Source: a virus. Taken from it: DNA of 34,562 nucleotides. Within the stretch, counting starts at the first letter, position 1. Each line of letters opens with the position of its first letter. The translations under genes were made by a program, and so were the position numbers. This document shows positions 1 through 9,422 of this stretch, piece after piece. The stretch lies in the IMG/VR virus record IMGVR_UViG_3300018421_008185, positions 1 to 34,562 of that record, one strand, 5' to 3'. The notes under the pieces are model-generated. The model worked only from the letters and a program-made list of their open reading frames with translations, was not told where the DNA came from and searched no databases.

Positions 1-1373
1 AGATCAATATTAGGATCCGAGAAATAGGAGCGGACATTGACATCAATCTCGCCAGCGCCACTGTCCCCTGTATTATTAGCGCCAAACAGAAGATTGCCGC
101 TCGTGTCATTAACTTTGACGTAGTTAAGATAATTGAATCCTCTGTATCCAGTGGTGCTAGTAAGCTCCTGGTCAAGCTCAAAATCTTCTTTTGTATTTCC
201 ATCAGCAAAAGAGATTCTATTATTCTGAAGTTGCCAGTTGTCAACACCAGCAGCAGCGATGCTAACGAAACCACCTTCATAGGTGTTAGCAGGATCCCAA
301 GAAGTAACATCAAAGTCTTCTTGGTTGAAGGATGCGAGACCTTTCTGAGGACTCAGAGCAGATCCGAGATATCTCCAAGAGCCTGCGTCAGAGGTGTCTG
401 TATGTGTAGGCTCGCCGCCGCCTGCGTTAATATCAAGGATAGCCTCATAAAGGCGAGCACTTGAATTTCGGACCTTATCATAACGAGAATAAGCAATAGC
501 GTTATCATACAAGGCATCTTCAGATCCCTGTTTTGCCGTAGCGATAGGGATAGTCCTTGCATAGGTGAAGCGACCATAACGGTCTGTGGTGAATTGAGTT
601 GTATTAACAGACTCATCACCAGTCAGGTTAACCGAGATCAGAGGTGTATCCAGGTTACCAGTCGGGTTGTATTCACCAACCACAACTGTGGTATCTGCCA
701 AGTCAATGAATGGGTTGGCAGACTGTGCGTTACCATTCTGGACAATAATACGACCACTACCACCAGTAATTGTGCGAGTGGTGATAGTGCCTTCTGCTTG
801 ACGAGACATCAGACCAAAAGAGGTCAGACCAGCAATAGATGTCAGGTCACTGTCTAATGGTTGAGCGTCAGCAATACCGAAGTCACTCAGGGTTGTGGGG
901 TTGTCAGCGTCCACAATACGACCACGAGAGTCAACCGTGATACGAGTATATGTGCCTGTCGCGTCTAGGTCTTGCTCGTCGTAGTGGGGAAGTGCCACCA
1001 CATAATTCAACTCAGCAGTAATGGTCAGGTTTGCGGATCCATCAAACGTGCCACTACCAGACATGTCGCCACCAAGCGAGATTTGTCTAGCGTTTGCGAG
1101 TCTAGTTGCAGTAGAAGCGTTACCAACCAGTGAAGCAGTAATGGCACCTGCCTCAAAGTTACCGTCAGCATCTCTCTTTACAAGAGTGTTAGCGGTGTTG
1201 GATTCTGTCTCCAGTGGTCGCTCATATTTAAGCGAGTTCCATGGAGTAACACCATCACCGATCTTGATACGAGAGGTATCAATCTCGATTCCCAATTCGC
1301 CTTGGGCGAGGATTGGGTTGATGTTTGCCCACTGCTGAGCACCATCTCTTCTAAGTTGAATTCTATTCGCCAT
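1..1373 (-). CDS. Tail-fibre protein with Mtd-like N-terminus (3' part outside window)
   Basis: The frame starts at an ATG at 1373-1371 and stays open to position 1, so about 457 codons are visible and the C-terminus lies outside the window. The start (MANRIQLRRDGAQQWANIN, then LAQGELGIEIDTSRIKIGDG and TPWNSL) is the classic opening of phage fibre proteins with the Mtd N-terminal domain, which attaches the fibre to the virion. It is followed by LVGNASTATRLANARQISLGGDMSG and a DSDLTSIAGL segment, both typical of fibre shaft repeats. The start is supported by an AAGGA ribosome-binding site 10 bases upstream and a late promoter 40 bases upstream. A terminator separates the gene from the upstream unit, so it is probably transcribed on its own. 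Likely role: host recognition. The receptor-binding end is not visible, so the target cannot be guessed. Confidence 0.85.
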   Translation of the reverse strand, partial: MANRIQLRRDGAQQWANINPILAQGELGIEIDTSRIKIGDGVTPWNSLKYERPLETESNTANTLVKRDADGNFEAGAITASLVGNASTATRLANARQISLGGDMSGSGTFDGSANLTITAELNYVVALPHYDEQDLDATGTYTRITVDSRGRIVDADNPTTLSDFGIADAQPLDSDLTSIAGLTSFGLMSRQAEGTITTRTITGGSGRIIVQNGNAQSANPFIDLADTTVVVGEYNPTGNLDTPLISVNLTGDESVNTTQFTTDRYGRFTYARTIPIATAKQGSEDALYDNAIAYSRYDKVRNSSARLYEAILDINAGGGEPTHTDTSDAGSWRYLGSALSPQKGLASFNQEDFDVTSWDPANTYEGGFVSIAAAGVDNWQLQNNRISFADGNTKEDFELDQELTSTTGYRGFNYLNYVKVNDTSGNLLFGANNTGDSGAGEIDVNVRSYFSDPNID

Positions 1374-1383
1374 TGCTTAAGGA

Positions 1384-1388
1384 TCCTT
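1384..1388 (-). promoter_or_regulatory. Ribosome-binding site of the fibre gene
   Basis: Read on the minus strand this is AAGGA, 10 bases before the ATG at 1373. It is one of the few clear Shine-Dalgarno sites in the window and fixes the start of the fibre gene. Confidence 0.65.
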
Positions 1389-1413
1389 GCGACTGCACAG
1401 TAGCCATCTAAGT

Positions 1414-1421
1414 TATTTATG
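1414..1421 (-). promoter_or_regulatory. T4-like late promoter (CATAAATA)
   Basis: The minus strand reads CATAAATA, a full match to the NATAAATA late-promoter octamer of T4-like phages, which is read by the host polymerase with the phage late sigma factor gp55. It lies just downstream of a terminator and 40 bases before the fibre start codon, exactly where a promoter for an independent late gene is expected. Confidence 0.75.
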
Positions 1422-1423
1422 CC

Positions 1424-1450
1424 AAATAAAAAGAGTCCCCGCAGGGACTC
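1424..1450 (-). terminator. Rho-independent terminator
   Basis: On the minus strand GAGTCCC and GGGACTC form a perfect 7-base stem with a four-base loop, followed directly by TTTTTATTT. It lies 5 bases past the stop of the 72-residue gene and ends the long baseplate unit before the fibre promoter. On the other strand the hairpin is not followed by a T run, so it appears to act in one direction. Confidence 0.9.
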
Positions 1451-1455
1451 AGGAA

Positions 1456-1674
1456 TCACTCGGTTTCTTCCTCGGTCCCCTCTGTCGTTTCTTCGGCAGG
1501 GGGATTCAAATACTCCAACGTCTCAATAGCACCCAGGAGTTTTAGGGCAGTCTGCTCATTCTCACGGATCTTTGCAGACAGTGACTTGTTTTCGGAAATA
1601 AGATTTTCGTAACGAGTCTTAAAGTTATTGAGAAGCTCTTCTGGAGCCATAGTTTCAGTTTGGGTGGCAGTCAT
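1456..1674 (-). CDS. Small coiled-coil protein with acidic tail (72 aa)
   Basis: Conserved-looking small protein of unknown function. Residues about 10-55 are strongly helical with heptad-like spacing (NLISENKSLSAKIRENEQ, then LKLLGAIETLEY), consistent with a short coiled coil. Residues 58-72 are a glutamate/threonine-rich acidic tail (PPAEETTEGTEEETE). The ATG overlaps the stop of the preceding gene by four bases (ATGA), and a GGAGAA ribosome-binding site sits six bases upstream, so the start is firm. Its position at the end of the baseplate unit suggests a tail-assembly accessory or a chaperone-like partner of the adjacent small protein, but this is inference only. It reminds me of small hypothetical proteins in marine T4-like phages. 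Confidence 0.8.
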   Translation of the reverse strand: MTATQTETMAPEELLNNFKTRYENLISENKSLSAKIRENEQTALKLLGAIETLEYLNPPAEETTEGTEEETE

Positions 1675-1910
1675 TGATTTTTCTCCAATAATGTCTTCAG
1701 CAGATCCTTGATTTCATTCAGATCTGATTTTACAGTTTCAACTTCATTTTGTAAAGCCTCTACCGTGGTTTCTTTCTTCTGCCTCTTGTTGTAGGCAGCC
1801 ATGTATCTTTCGTATTCTACTTTGTTTGTGTTAATTACAGCATTAGTTTTCGGATCACGAAACCATCCGACCTTGCCTTCAACTGGTTGTAACTGTGAGT
1901 GGTCTAACAT
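1671..1910 (-). CDS. Small protein with C-terminal coiled coil (79 aa)
   Basis: Function not recognised. Residues 1-40 form a compact polar segment (VEGKVGWFRDPKTNAVINTN). Residues 48-79 show clear heptad spacing (VEALQNEVETVKSDLNEIKD, then LLKTLLEKN), indicating a coiled coil. The gene follows the giant DUF4815 gene after a 63-base gap (1911-1973), in which I see no strong hairpin and no late-promoter octamer. No good Shine-Dalgarno site precedes its ATG. It is translationally coupled by a four-base ATGA overlap to the next small gene. Both small proteins have coiled coils, so they may pair with each other or cap a trimeric fibre or baseplate part. That is a guess from context. Confidence 0.8.
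   Translation of the reverse strand: MLDHSQLQPVEGKVGWFRDPKTNAVINTNKVEYERYMAAYNKRQKKETTVEALQNEVETVKSDLNEIKDLLKTLLEKNQ
1681..1686 (-). promoter_or_regulatory. Ribosome-binding site inside the 79-aa gene
   Basis: The minus strand reads GGAGAA, six bases before the ATG at 1674 and inside the last codons of the 79-residue gene. With the ATGA overlap it decides the start of the 72-residue gene. Confidence 0.6.
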
Positions 1911-1973
1911 CTTGACAAGATACCAAATAATAATTAGAATAAGCCTGTGGGTTTCAGAGATCAGCTCTAGTAC

Positions 1974-4900
1974 TTAAGTAGCTAGAGCAATGCTTCTAAG
2001 ATCAATAATCTGAGGCACAATAGCCTGATTCTTAGATCTCATTACGATCTTCACTTGGAAAGCATTAAACGAAAGACCCGTTTGCTCATAACTGTAATCT
2101 CTGAATTCATATACATCAGAAGCAGGAATATCTGCAACAGGGAAGATCTCAGTAAAGTTAACTGTTTCGGGATCGCTGTCAGCACCACTTTCAAATGTCT
2201 TGATGTAGACACGGACTTCGCTGCCTTGAGGTTTGTATGCACCAAAGTCAATCTTTAGAGTCCTAGACAGTTGAGTCAGATTTGCGATTCTAGTGAGATA
2301 GACTGCATCGTTTTGATCACCAACAGGCTCAAGTGAAACGTTTGACTGAGTGTCAATTTCAGCGTTGATGCCATACTGTTGGGGACCACCTGGCCATTGG
2401 TTGATCCTGTTTGACACACAAATCAAAGATGTGCGGTCGAGGTCAACATAAGGAGACAGGTTGGGGTTGTCAGTTGCCAGAGCACAGTCAATACTGATGG
2501 ACTTGTTACCACCCAGTTTATTGCTCTCATTAACTTTGGAGCAAACCATCTGAGGAGTAGTAAAGTAGTTTTCAGTATTCAACGTGATGTCATAATATTG
2601 ACCATTGTTAACAAACGATGCTTGATCGATAACAGTGGTGCCGTCACCAACAGAAGTTGCTGTAGTAGTATTTACACGAGCAGAAATACTTGTATCTGGG
2701 AAGACCATGTTAGCGATGGAAGGTCTCAGCACTTCAAACTGGAAGTTTTGAGATGCAAGCACATTGGCGCCACCACCACGAATTCCGTTGGTTGCCACCG
2801 AAGTTGTATTCAACAGATAGTGATCGATCCAAGGATCATCAATACCATCATGGACTTTGTTGATCTCTGTCAGAGGAATGCCGTCAAAGTTGTAGCATTG
2901 AACCACTGCACCAGTGGGGTGATCTGTATCGGTAGTGCCAGCAGCACCTCTACCATTAGTAGCAACAGTGATGACTTGACCGTTGGAAGAGATAGCAGAG
3001 TATTGAATGATCTCGTTACCGATAATCAGATAACCAGGGTTGAGGTTGCCAATGGCAGTGCCATTCACAAAGGTGTGGAAACCACCTGCTGCTTCAACGT
3101 TGATTGAAGTAGACCCAGCACTCAGAGAAGAAGTGAGTGTTGTCGGGGGCACTTCAGAAACAACGCCGCTAATTTCAACGTTGTTGGTGCGTTGATGCAT
3201 ACAGTGATTCTTGTGATACACCAAGACCTTTCTGTCCTTCTGCTGGTAGGAAGGTGCAGCAGTTGGGAATTGGTTGTATGTGTCACCAGAGTATGCAACG
3301 CTAGTAATGGTTGCAGTAACAACACCACCATTCTCAGACAGGGTGTCACTCAGGTCGAATGCCTTATCGACATAGTTAACATACAGCACAGGGTTTGCTG
3401 CTGTTGTCACGCCATCGGGGAGAGTGTCACCAGTTGCATAGTATCCAGTAACCGTTGCAGTTGCATTGGAAGTAGATCCAGAAATAATATCTACCTCAGT
3501 GGTAGCACCACCAGGGGCACCAGGGCGAGGTGAGAAGTCACCGTTAGAAACTGTAGACAGTTGGAAGATAGCAGTTGACTGGGAAGACTTAATGCCTTGG
3601 AATGCATTATTATTGCCATCCAAGAAACCTGCTGCCCATGTGCCTTCAATGTCTGTCAAGGTGATGGTTTCGGGATCAGATGTCGAATCAAATTCCACAA
3701 CTGTGCCTTCTGCGTTGGAAGGTGTCTGCTTCAGTCTTGCACCAACAGTGTATGTATTATTAGTGCCTGCAGGTAGGGTGAGGACTTGCTCTGGTTGAAT
3801 CGTGACAAGAGGATTGTTTCTCAACTGCGTGTAACCGCCGTTAGTTTCTCCCATCTCAACGTTTTCGAGAGTGACTGTGCCAGTCAAGGATGTGTAGTTT
3901 GCTTTATAGATGGTAAACTTCAAGTCCTCATATTGGTCAGCAGTCCAAGTCGATGCGTTTTGTGACTTGAAGAGCACACCTGCATACGGTTGCTCGGAGA
4001 TTGTCCTGTTACCAGACTTCTCAATGTCACCCATTCTGGAGATCCAGACTTGATATTCATTAGAGTCTGACAGCAGCACAAAACAATATTCAACCGACTG
4101 CTTAATATATACGGGAGATCTGAATTCAAATCTTGTTGGGATTTCAGCACTTTCAGACACCTCAACATCGTTTGCGTTGATTGTGATGTCCGAGAGGGGC
4201 AGAATATCCTTAGTGGGATTACCATTCTCCATTGTCCTGATCTGCATAGAGATCGGAATATTGTCATCTCTAGTTCTGAAGAAGATATCAACACCAGTGA
4301 TGAAGATACCACCCTCTTCGTCAACAATGAAAGATTGTGCCAGGGGGTCATACCAACCGATCTGACGTGTCTCCGTCCTTGTGCCACTAACAATGGTCCT
4401 TTCGTCGTTAACTGTATCTCTAACGATCTCAGCGTTTCTGACTGCCAGGATGTTTTCTCTAACAGTTTGAAGAATACCAGATGCTCTGTATTCTGTATCT
4501 GCCGAAGAATCCACTGCACCAGCTTCTCTGCTGTTTTGTGGGTTTGTTGTAAATCTAAGGGTCCTTGTGCCAGTTGCCCAACGTGGGTTGGAATCAACCT
4601 TGGGGTTGGGGATGAAGAATGTGCCTTTGAAGTTACCAACGTTGTCAGTCAGAAGACGACGATCCTTAACATATGCAGCAGCACCAGATGTCAAACCAAC
4701 CAGCAACTCACCAATCTTCATATTGCCTTGGAATCTACCATTGGCAGTCTTTGCCATCTCCTCAACATCTACATTGAGATATGGAGTGTTGGATGCATAG
4801 GAAGACGGAAGAGTTTCTGTGCCTTGACCATATGGATTGGTCACATAAGCATCATCAGCAGCGGCAACTTTGAGACGCACGTTGCTCTCTGTGCCAATAA

Positions 4901-7900
4901 CAGTTTCTCCAACAACAAACGGAATCTGATTGCTGTTGTCGATTGTTGGGTCGGGTGGGAGCACAACGGAAGGAGTGGAAAGACCTTCGCTTCCCTCTGG
5001 ACCGATTACATCTCTAGAAATGGTGCTGTTTGTGCCAGACTTGTTGAGCTCGATAACCTTAGGTGTGATATATGCACTCACATCAACGCCATCGAAGAAG
5101 CAGTAGATTCTAGTCCTGGGCTTCATTCTATAAACGTCAAATGCCAGGTTTCTGGAGCGAATCCAGGGCACTGCAGTTTGAGACAGGATGCTATCACCCA
5201 GAGATTTACGCTCAATTCTGGGGACGATTCTCGTGCGGATACCTTGACGGGACTGGTTAGTCCTGACTTGGAAGGTGCGTCTTTGGTGAATAAATTCCAG
5301 ACCTCTGTGTCTGGTGCCGACCCAACCACCACCACCATGAGTGCTACCAGATCTGTTGATGATCGTATCAGTAGAAACTAGGGATTCTGAAGACCAGTTG
5401 GTTCTCCAACCACCCCATTGAATTGGGGCAAACCCTGTGTTGGGATCGATATCCAACTCTCTGGCAACACTAGAGAAGTCACCTTCAACGTTTTCCACAC
5501 GAGCAGGAAGTCGATTCGTTTCCAACCAGTCATCTGACGTAGGTGTCAGGTCAATACGACCGATGAAAGTAAACACGTTAAACGGGTTAACGTTTTCACT
5601 TCTAGATGCATAGGGTTGTGTGACAACAGCAACGTCTTCATAAGGAAGCATTGCAATGTTTCCAGGTGTCACAACAACATTTTGTGACTTGGTGGTATTG
5701 ATCTGCAGGGGGACGTTGGATGTGTAGTGCGAAGGACGAAGCAGACCCTCTTGGAAATCGAGAGAGCACTTATAGTCTCCACTGTTAACGTCACCAATCT
5801 TATGATCAGTAAAGTCATCAACCACAAAACCATTCTTCAGACGATCGAAACCGTTTTCGTCATAGGATCTGGTAGCATCTGTCTGCACTTCAAGAAGTGA
5901 CAGGGCAGTGTAATATTCAACGTTATTGATTCTCTTCTCAAGGTCACCAATATCCTTCATCGTATAACGACGAATGATTTCTTGGGTGATTGTAGAATCT
6001 CTTTGAGGATCATACATATATGCCTTGTGCTTCATCACAGCAAGACACATGGCATTTTGGATATTCTCTGGCGGTTGAGGATCTTCTGCCGAGATGCCGT
6101 AAACCAGCTTCAGTTTATTGTCGTGAGACAGGAAGAGTTTATCCGTCCTGGGCAGATAATATTCGTAGTCGCAACGGAATTCTGTTTCTGCTTTGGGAAT
6201 ATCAAATAGAGTTGCAACTGCTGCAGCACCAGCACCTTGGTTTGTTGTGCTAAAGACACGAGCGTCGAAATCGAGAGTTGCACAAGTAACTTCAAAAGGA
6301 CCAGTAACTGTGCCATTGCCTGTTGCCAATTCACCAACAGCGGGACGGAAGTCAATTTGATCTCTGACGTTTTTGCTGGATCCTTGCAGAATCGGAGCAG
6401 GGATCTGGTCAAAGTCAATACCAGTATATGACTGTGCAGAGAAGTAGTCACCAGATGCTTCATGAATGAAGTAGTCAAAGATGACCATCAGTTGTCTGGT
6501 GGGGGCAGTAACACCAGACTTTCTTACAAGTTTGGAAACATTGTAATAGAAAGGTGTTTGTCCATCATTCAAGTTAAAGAGGTCCGTGACCACTTTGCTT
6601 CCCTTGACAACGGATCCATCGGCATCATCGATTGTTGCTCTCAGGACATTACCATCAGAATCTTCACCAACGATTTGCTCGCCAGGGTTGAATTGAATAT
6701 CGTTGAGGTTGACGTTATAGAGTCGCAGAGTTGCGTTAATGAAACTAACAACAGTTGCTCTAGCACCAGATGTAGCACCAGTTACAACTGTGCCAGGTGC
6801 AAAGAAGGTTGCTTCGCTCAAGACAACGTAAGGGACTTTTGGTGCGTTATCGTCTTCGGATTCATAAACAGCATGAATCTTGTAGACATCATTCAAACCA
6901 AAAGAAATTTCTTGGTCTTGGATTCTTGTGCCATACAAGTTACCATAAAGAAGACCATACTTCTGGATATCATTATTTTTGTTTGTGCGAGTAACTTTAA
7001 GAGCACGCATCTTGGATGCAGTCTTAATCTTTCTGCTCACAATATTCTTAGACACCAAAGCAGTCAGTTTGACTGTAGTGACACCCGTAAGACCATCAAT
7101 CGTGATCGACTGTCTATCGGCACCGAAGGTAACTGTCAGAGTGCCTGCCTCATCCAATGCTTCCAAATCCAGGTTATCTCCAACAGCATATGCAGATCCA
7201 GATTGGGCAAGGATTGTCAGTTGATAGTTTTCATCGTCAAGAGATGCAAATTGCTCAGACTCGGGCAGTGCAACTGTCAAACCACCAGACACAACAGTTT
7301 TGTTGCTGAATGTGCGATAGACAAAGAATGACTCGTCACTCAGAGACTTCATCGACTGTCTCGGAAGGTCGATGGAAAGTTGACCAGTGGGTTGGGTTGT
7401 GTTGAATATGAAAGGACGATATCTGACAACTGTTGTGTAATCGCCGTCTGTGATAGCACCTTTCGTTAAACCTGTGTCCAGCAATGCAGTCTGGGACTGG
7501 TAATTAAATACTGGAGTGCCACCGACGTTGTTGCCAGATGTGTGGTTGATTGCAGATTTTGTGATCTTCTTGACCACAAGAGAAATATCACCTTCTGTTG
7601 AGGACGCACCATTCGGGCTCAGGATATCACCAGGGCGCAGGTCTTCTTCAAATTTGCTACCCTGCAGACCAATGATATTTTGATTACCTGCCTGATCGAT
7701 TGTAATAGTTGCGCCTCTAACCACAGAAGTATCATTCAACAACCAGTTGGCAAGGAATGAAACTTGGGAGTTGCTGTTGTATGCAACGCAGGATCTAACA
7801 TCGTTAACTTGATAACTGAAAACAGCATCAACTGTACCGACAACGCGACCGTCTCTAGTGATAACTTCACCGTCAGTAAAGACACCACTGACTTGCTCAA

Positions 7901-9419
7901 GACCCACATAAGTGCCACTAATGTCTGTAGTAGCAAAACCTCTGGCGCCAGAAATTCTACCGACCAGAAGATCTCCAGCAGCAACAGTTGCATTACCTGC
8001 GACAAAGTTGAGTGCTGTAAACATCTGGATGTCCATCATATAAAGATCCCAGATGCCAGTTGCTGCTTTTTGCAACTGCACGCAGCGTGCCCTACCAATC
8101 TTTTGACCAGTTACACTGTTTCCACCATTCAGAGTCCATCCATCATGCAGATCGAGGACTTGATATGCGTCGGCAACACCTTCACCAGTAATATCAGGCC
8201 AACCATAGACATCATAAACTTTGACATACTGACCCCATTCAATCGGAATGATTGAGTTTTGGACACCAGTAAAGTCTCTGGGTTTCTTGAGGTCAACATA
8301 TTGAGGAGTAAGAAACTCTGTCCTATAACCTCTAATGTATGCTTTACCTGGCGACACCTCAATAGCAGCGTATTCTTCGCTGGCAGCTTGACCCTCTCTA
8401 GAGGACTGACCAGGACCATAAACGCCGTTATTGAAACCGTCGTCTCTATGCTCTCTTAATTTAACGTCGAATGTATCAATAACATAGTCACCAGACTCTT
8501 CATAAGTGCGTCTAGCGAGTGACTTTTCAAGGACAGAGTATGCTGTGTCATTAACGAATTGCTCGATCTTAGATTCTCTGATCCTGACCAATTCGATGAA
8601 GTTTTTATCAGTCTCGTCATCAATCGGTTTCTTGACGAGAGTTGTGCTAATCTTGAATCTATGAGATCCAGGAGCAGAATAGTTTGACGTGCCAGCAGCG
8701 TTATCATTCAGAGAAGGATCGTCTTCTGGAGTAACAATAGACTCCGAAATTTCAAGACCAATCCTATAAGAAGGGTTATTGCTATACTGGTCGAGGATAA
8801 TATAAGCAGAAGGAACATTGACAAAGTGACCACGAATAAAGTAAACACCATTGTTAATGTATGCAACCGATGCCACAGCGGAAGCATTAACAGGAAGGAG
8901 TTGAGCAAAAGGTGATCCAACCTCAATGAGAGTTGTGCCAAAGGTCAACTCAGATTCGCAAATGAGTTGCTCGTTGTTTTGGAAACCCTTAACACCAACA
9001 TCAGATGTAGTATCGCCCGAGTCAATATACTTCACATATACTGTGATGTATCCTTTGGAAGATTCTGCAGCAGAAATTGAATACAGGACCTTTGCTCGGA
9101 TGCCACTTGTCAAACCCGAGATGATCTTGCCATTCAGTTGAGATCTATAGGTTTCAACATCAACACCAAGGAATGCTTGTTGCAGGATGATTGCTTGGAC
9201 GTTGAGATCGTATCCCACTTGACCAGGGATAACCATGGCACCTTCTTTGAAGAAGTGCTGACCCATGGACTCAATCTGATTCTGCAGAATGCTCTGCATC
9301 GTCGTGAGTTCTCTTGCCTGAATTGGGAATCCAGGTCTATACAACACTCGATAAAAATTCTTATCCTTATCGAAGTCGTCGAAATACGGACTAATGTTGA
9401 GGTTGGTATTTTGTGGCAT
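1974..9419 (-). CDS. Giant DUF4815-family virion structural protein (2,481 aa)
   Basis: Very large baseplate or tail protein. The opening (NLNISPYFDDFDKDKNFYRV, then RPGFPIQARELTTMQSILQN and KEGAMVIPGQ) is the signature of DUF4815 proteins found in cyanomyoviruses. A second conserved block at residues about 1085-1225 has RRYTMKDIGDLEKRINNVEY and NGFVVDDFTDHKIGD. At about 1430 there is CFFDGVDVSAYITPK, and at about 1690-1830 DPLAQSFIVDEEGGIFITGV followed by a beta-rich domain. Between these lie short hairpin repeats of the G-E-x-V-x-G-x-x-S-G-A type (about residues 490-570, 850-930 and 1495-1590). The C-terminal 280 residues include a DPDTSIS/PYVDLDR-like conserved region. There is no signal peptide or membrane segment. 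It starts three bases after gp8 and holds the place of T4 genes 9-10, but I cannot show homology to those. Likely peripheral baseplate or fibre-attachment component. The family is well supported; the precise role is unknown. Confidence 0.92.
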   Translation of the reverse strand: MPQNTNLNISPYFDDFDKDKNFYRVLYRPGFPIQARELTTMQSILQNQIESMGQHFFKEGAMVIPGQVGYDLNVQAIILQQAFLGVDVETYRSQLNGKIISGLTSGIRAKVLYSISAAESSKGYITVYVKYIDSGDTTSDVGVKGFQNNEQLICESELTFGTTLIEVGSPFAQLLPVNASAVASVAYINNGVYFIRGHFVNVPSAYIILDQYSNNPSYRIGLEISESIVTPEDDPSLNDNAAGTSNYSAPGSHRFKISTTLVKKPIDDETDKNFIELVRIRESKIEQFVNDTAYSVLEKSLARRTYEESGDYVIDTFDVKLREHRDDGFNNGVYGPGQSSREGQAASEEYAAIEVSPGKAYIRGYRTEFLTPQYVDLKKPRDFTGVQNSIIPIEWGQYVKVYDVYGWPDITGEGVADAYQVLDLHDGWTLNGGNSVTGQKIGRARCVQLQKAATGIWDLYMMDIQMFTALNFVAGNATVAAGDLLVGRISGARGFATTDISGTYVGLEQVSGVFTDGEVITRDGRVVGTVDAVFSYQVNDVRSCVAYNSNSQVSFLANWLLNDTSVVRGATITIDQAGNQNIIGLQGSKFEEDLRPGDILSPNGASSTEGDISLVVKKITKSAINHTSGNNVGGTPVFNYQSQTALLDTGLTKGAITDGDYTTVVRYRPFIFNTTQPTGQLSIDLPRQSMKSLSDESFFVYRTFSNKTVVSGGLTVALPESEQFASLDDENYQLTILAQSGSAYAVGDNLDLEALDEAGTLTVTFGADRQSITIDGLTGVTTVKLTALVSKNIVSRKIKTASKMRALKVTRTNKNNDIQKYGLLYGNLYGTRIQDQEISFGLNDVYKIHAVYESEDDNAPKVPYVVLSEATFFAPGTVVTGATSGARATVVSFINATLRLYNVNLNDIQFNPGEQIVGEDSDGNVLRATIDDADGSVVKGSKVVTDLFNLNDGQTPFYYNVSKLVRKSGVTAPTRQLMVIFDYFIHEASGDYFSAQSYTGIDFDQIPAPILQGSSKNVRDQIDFRPAVGELATGNGTVTGPFEVTCATLDFDARVFSTTNQGAGAAAVATLFDIPKAETEFRCDYEYYLPRTDKLFLSHDNKLKLVYGISAEDPQPPENIQNAMCLAVMKHKAYMYDPQRDSTITQEIIRRYTMKDIGDLEKRINNVEYYTALSLLEVQTDATRSYDENGFDRLKNGFVVDDFTDHKIGDVNSGDYKCSLDFQEGLLRPSHYTSNVPLQINTTKSQNVVVTPGNIAMLPYEDVAVVTQPYASRSENVNPFNVFTFIGRIDLTPTSDDWLETNRLPARVENVEGDFSSVARELDIDPNTGFAPIQWGGWRTNWSSESLVSTDTIINRSGSTHGGGGWVGTRHRGLEFIHQRRTFQVRTNQSRQGIRTRIVPRIERKSLGDSILSQTAVPWIRSRNLAFDVYRMKPRTRIYCFFDGVDVSAYITPKVIELNKSGTNSTISRDVIGPEGSEGLSTPSVVLPPDPTIDNSNQIPFVVGETVIGTESNVRLKVAAADDAYVTNPYGQGTETLPSSYASNTPYLNVDVEEMAKTANGRFQGNMKIGELLVGLTSGAAAYVKDRRLLTDNVGNFKGTFFIPNPKVDSNPRWATGTRTLRFTTNPQNSREAGAVDSSADTEYRASGILQTVRENILAVRNAEIVRDTVNDERTIVSGTRTETRQIGWYDPLAQSFIVDEEGGIFITGVDIFFRTRDDNIPISMQIRTMENGNPTKDILPLSDITINANDVEVSESAEIPTRFEFRSPVYIKQSVEYCFVLLSDSNEYQVWISRMGDIEKSGNRTISEQPYAGVLFKSQNASTWTADQYEDLKFTIYKANYTSLTGTVTLENVEMGETNGGYTQLRNNPLVTIQPEQVLTLPAGTNNTYTVGARLKQTPSNAEGTVVEFDSTSDPETITLTDIEGTWAAGFLDGNNNAFQGIKSSQSTAIFQLSTVSNGDFSPRPGAPGGATTEVDIISGSTSNATATVTGYYATGDTLPDGVTTAANPVLYVNYVDKAFDLSDTLSENGGVVTATITSVAYSGDTYNQFPTAAPSYQQKDRKVLVYHKNHCMHQRTNNVEISGVVSEVPPTTLTSSLSAGSTSINVEAAGGFHTFVNGTAIGNLNPGYLIIGNEIIQYSAISSNGQVITVATNGRGAAGTTDTDHPTGAVVQCYNFDGIPLTEINKVHDGIDDPWIDHYLLNTTSVATNGIRGGGANVLASQNFQFEVLRPSIANMVFPDTSISARVNTTTATSVGDGTTVIDQASFVNNGQYYDITLNTENYFTTPQMVCSKVNESNKLGGNKSISIDCALATDNPNLSPYVDLDRTSLICVSNRINQWPGGPQQYGINAEIDTQSNVSLEPVGDQNDAVYLTRIANLTQLSRTLKIDFGAYKPQGSEVRVYIKTFESGADSDPETVNFTEIFPVADIPASDVYEFRDYSYEQTGLSFNAFQVKIVMRSKNQAIVPQIIDLRSIALAT

Positions 9420-9422
9420 CTC

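Noticed and set aside
1-1373. Possible diversity-generating retroelement, because the fibre has an Mtd-type N-terminus
   Set aside because: The Mtd N-terminal domain is widespread in ordinary fibres. No reverse transcriptase, template repeat or variable region is visible in the window.
1911-1973. Possible terminator or promoter between the DUF4815 gene and the 79-residue gene
   Set aside because: Only a weak 4-base stem (AGAG/CTCT) and AT-rich sequence are present, with no T run tied to a stem and no NATAAATA octamer.
1974-9419. Assignment of the 2,481-residue protein as T4 gp9 or gp10
   Set aside because: Gene order would allow it, but I see no convincing shared motif. The DUF4815-type blocks are a better and more honest description.
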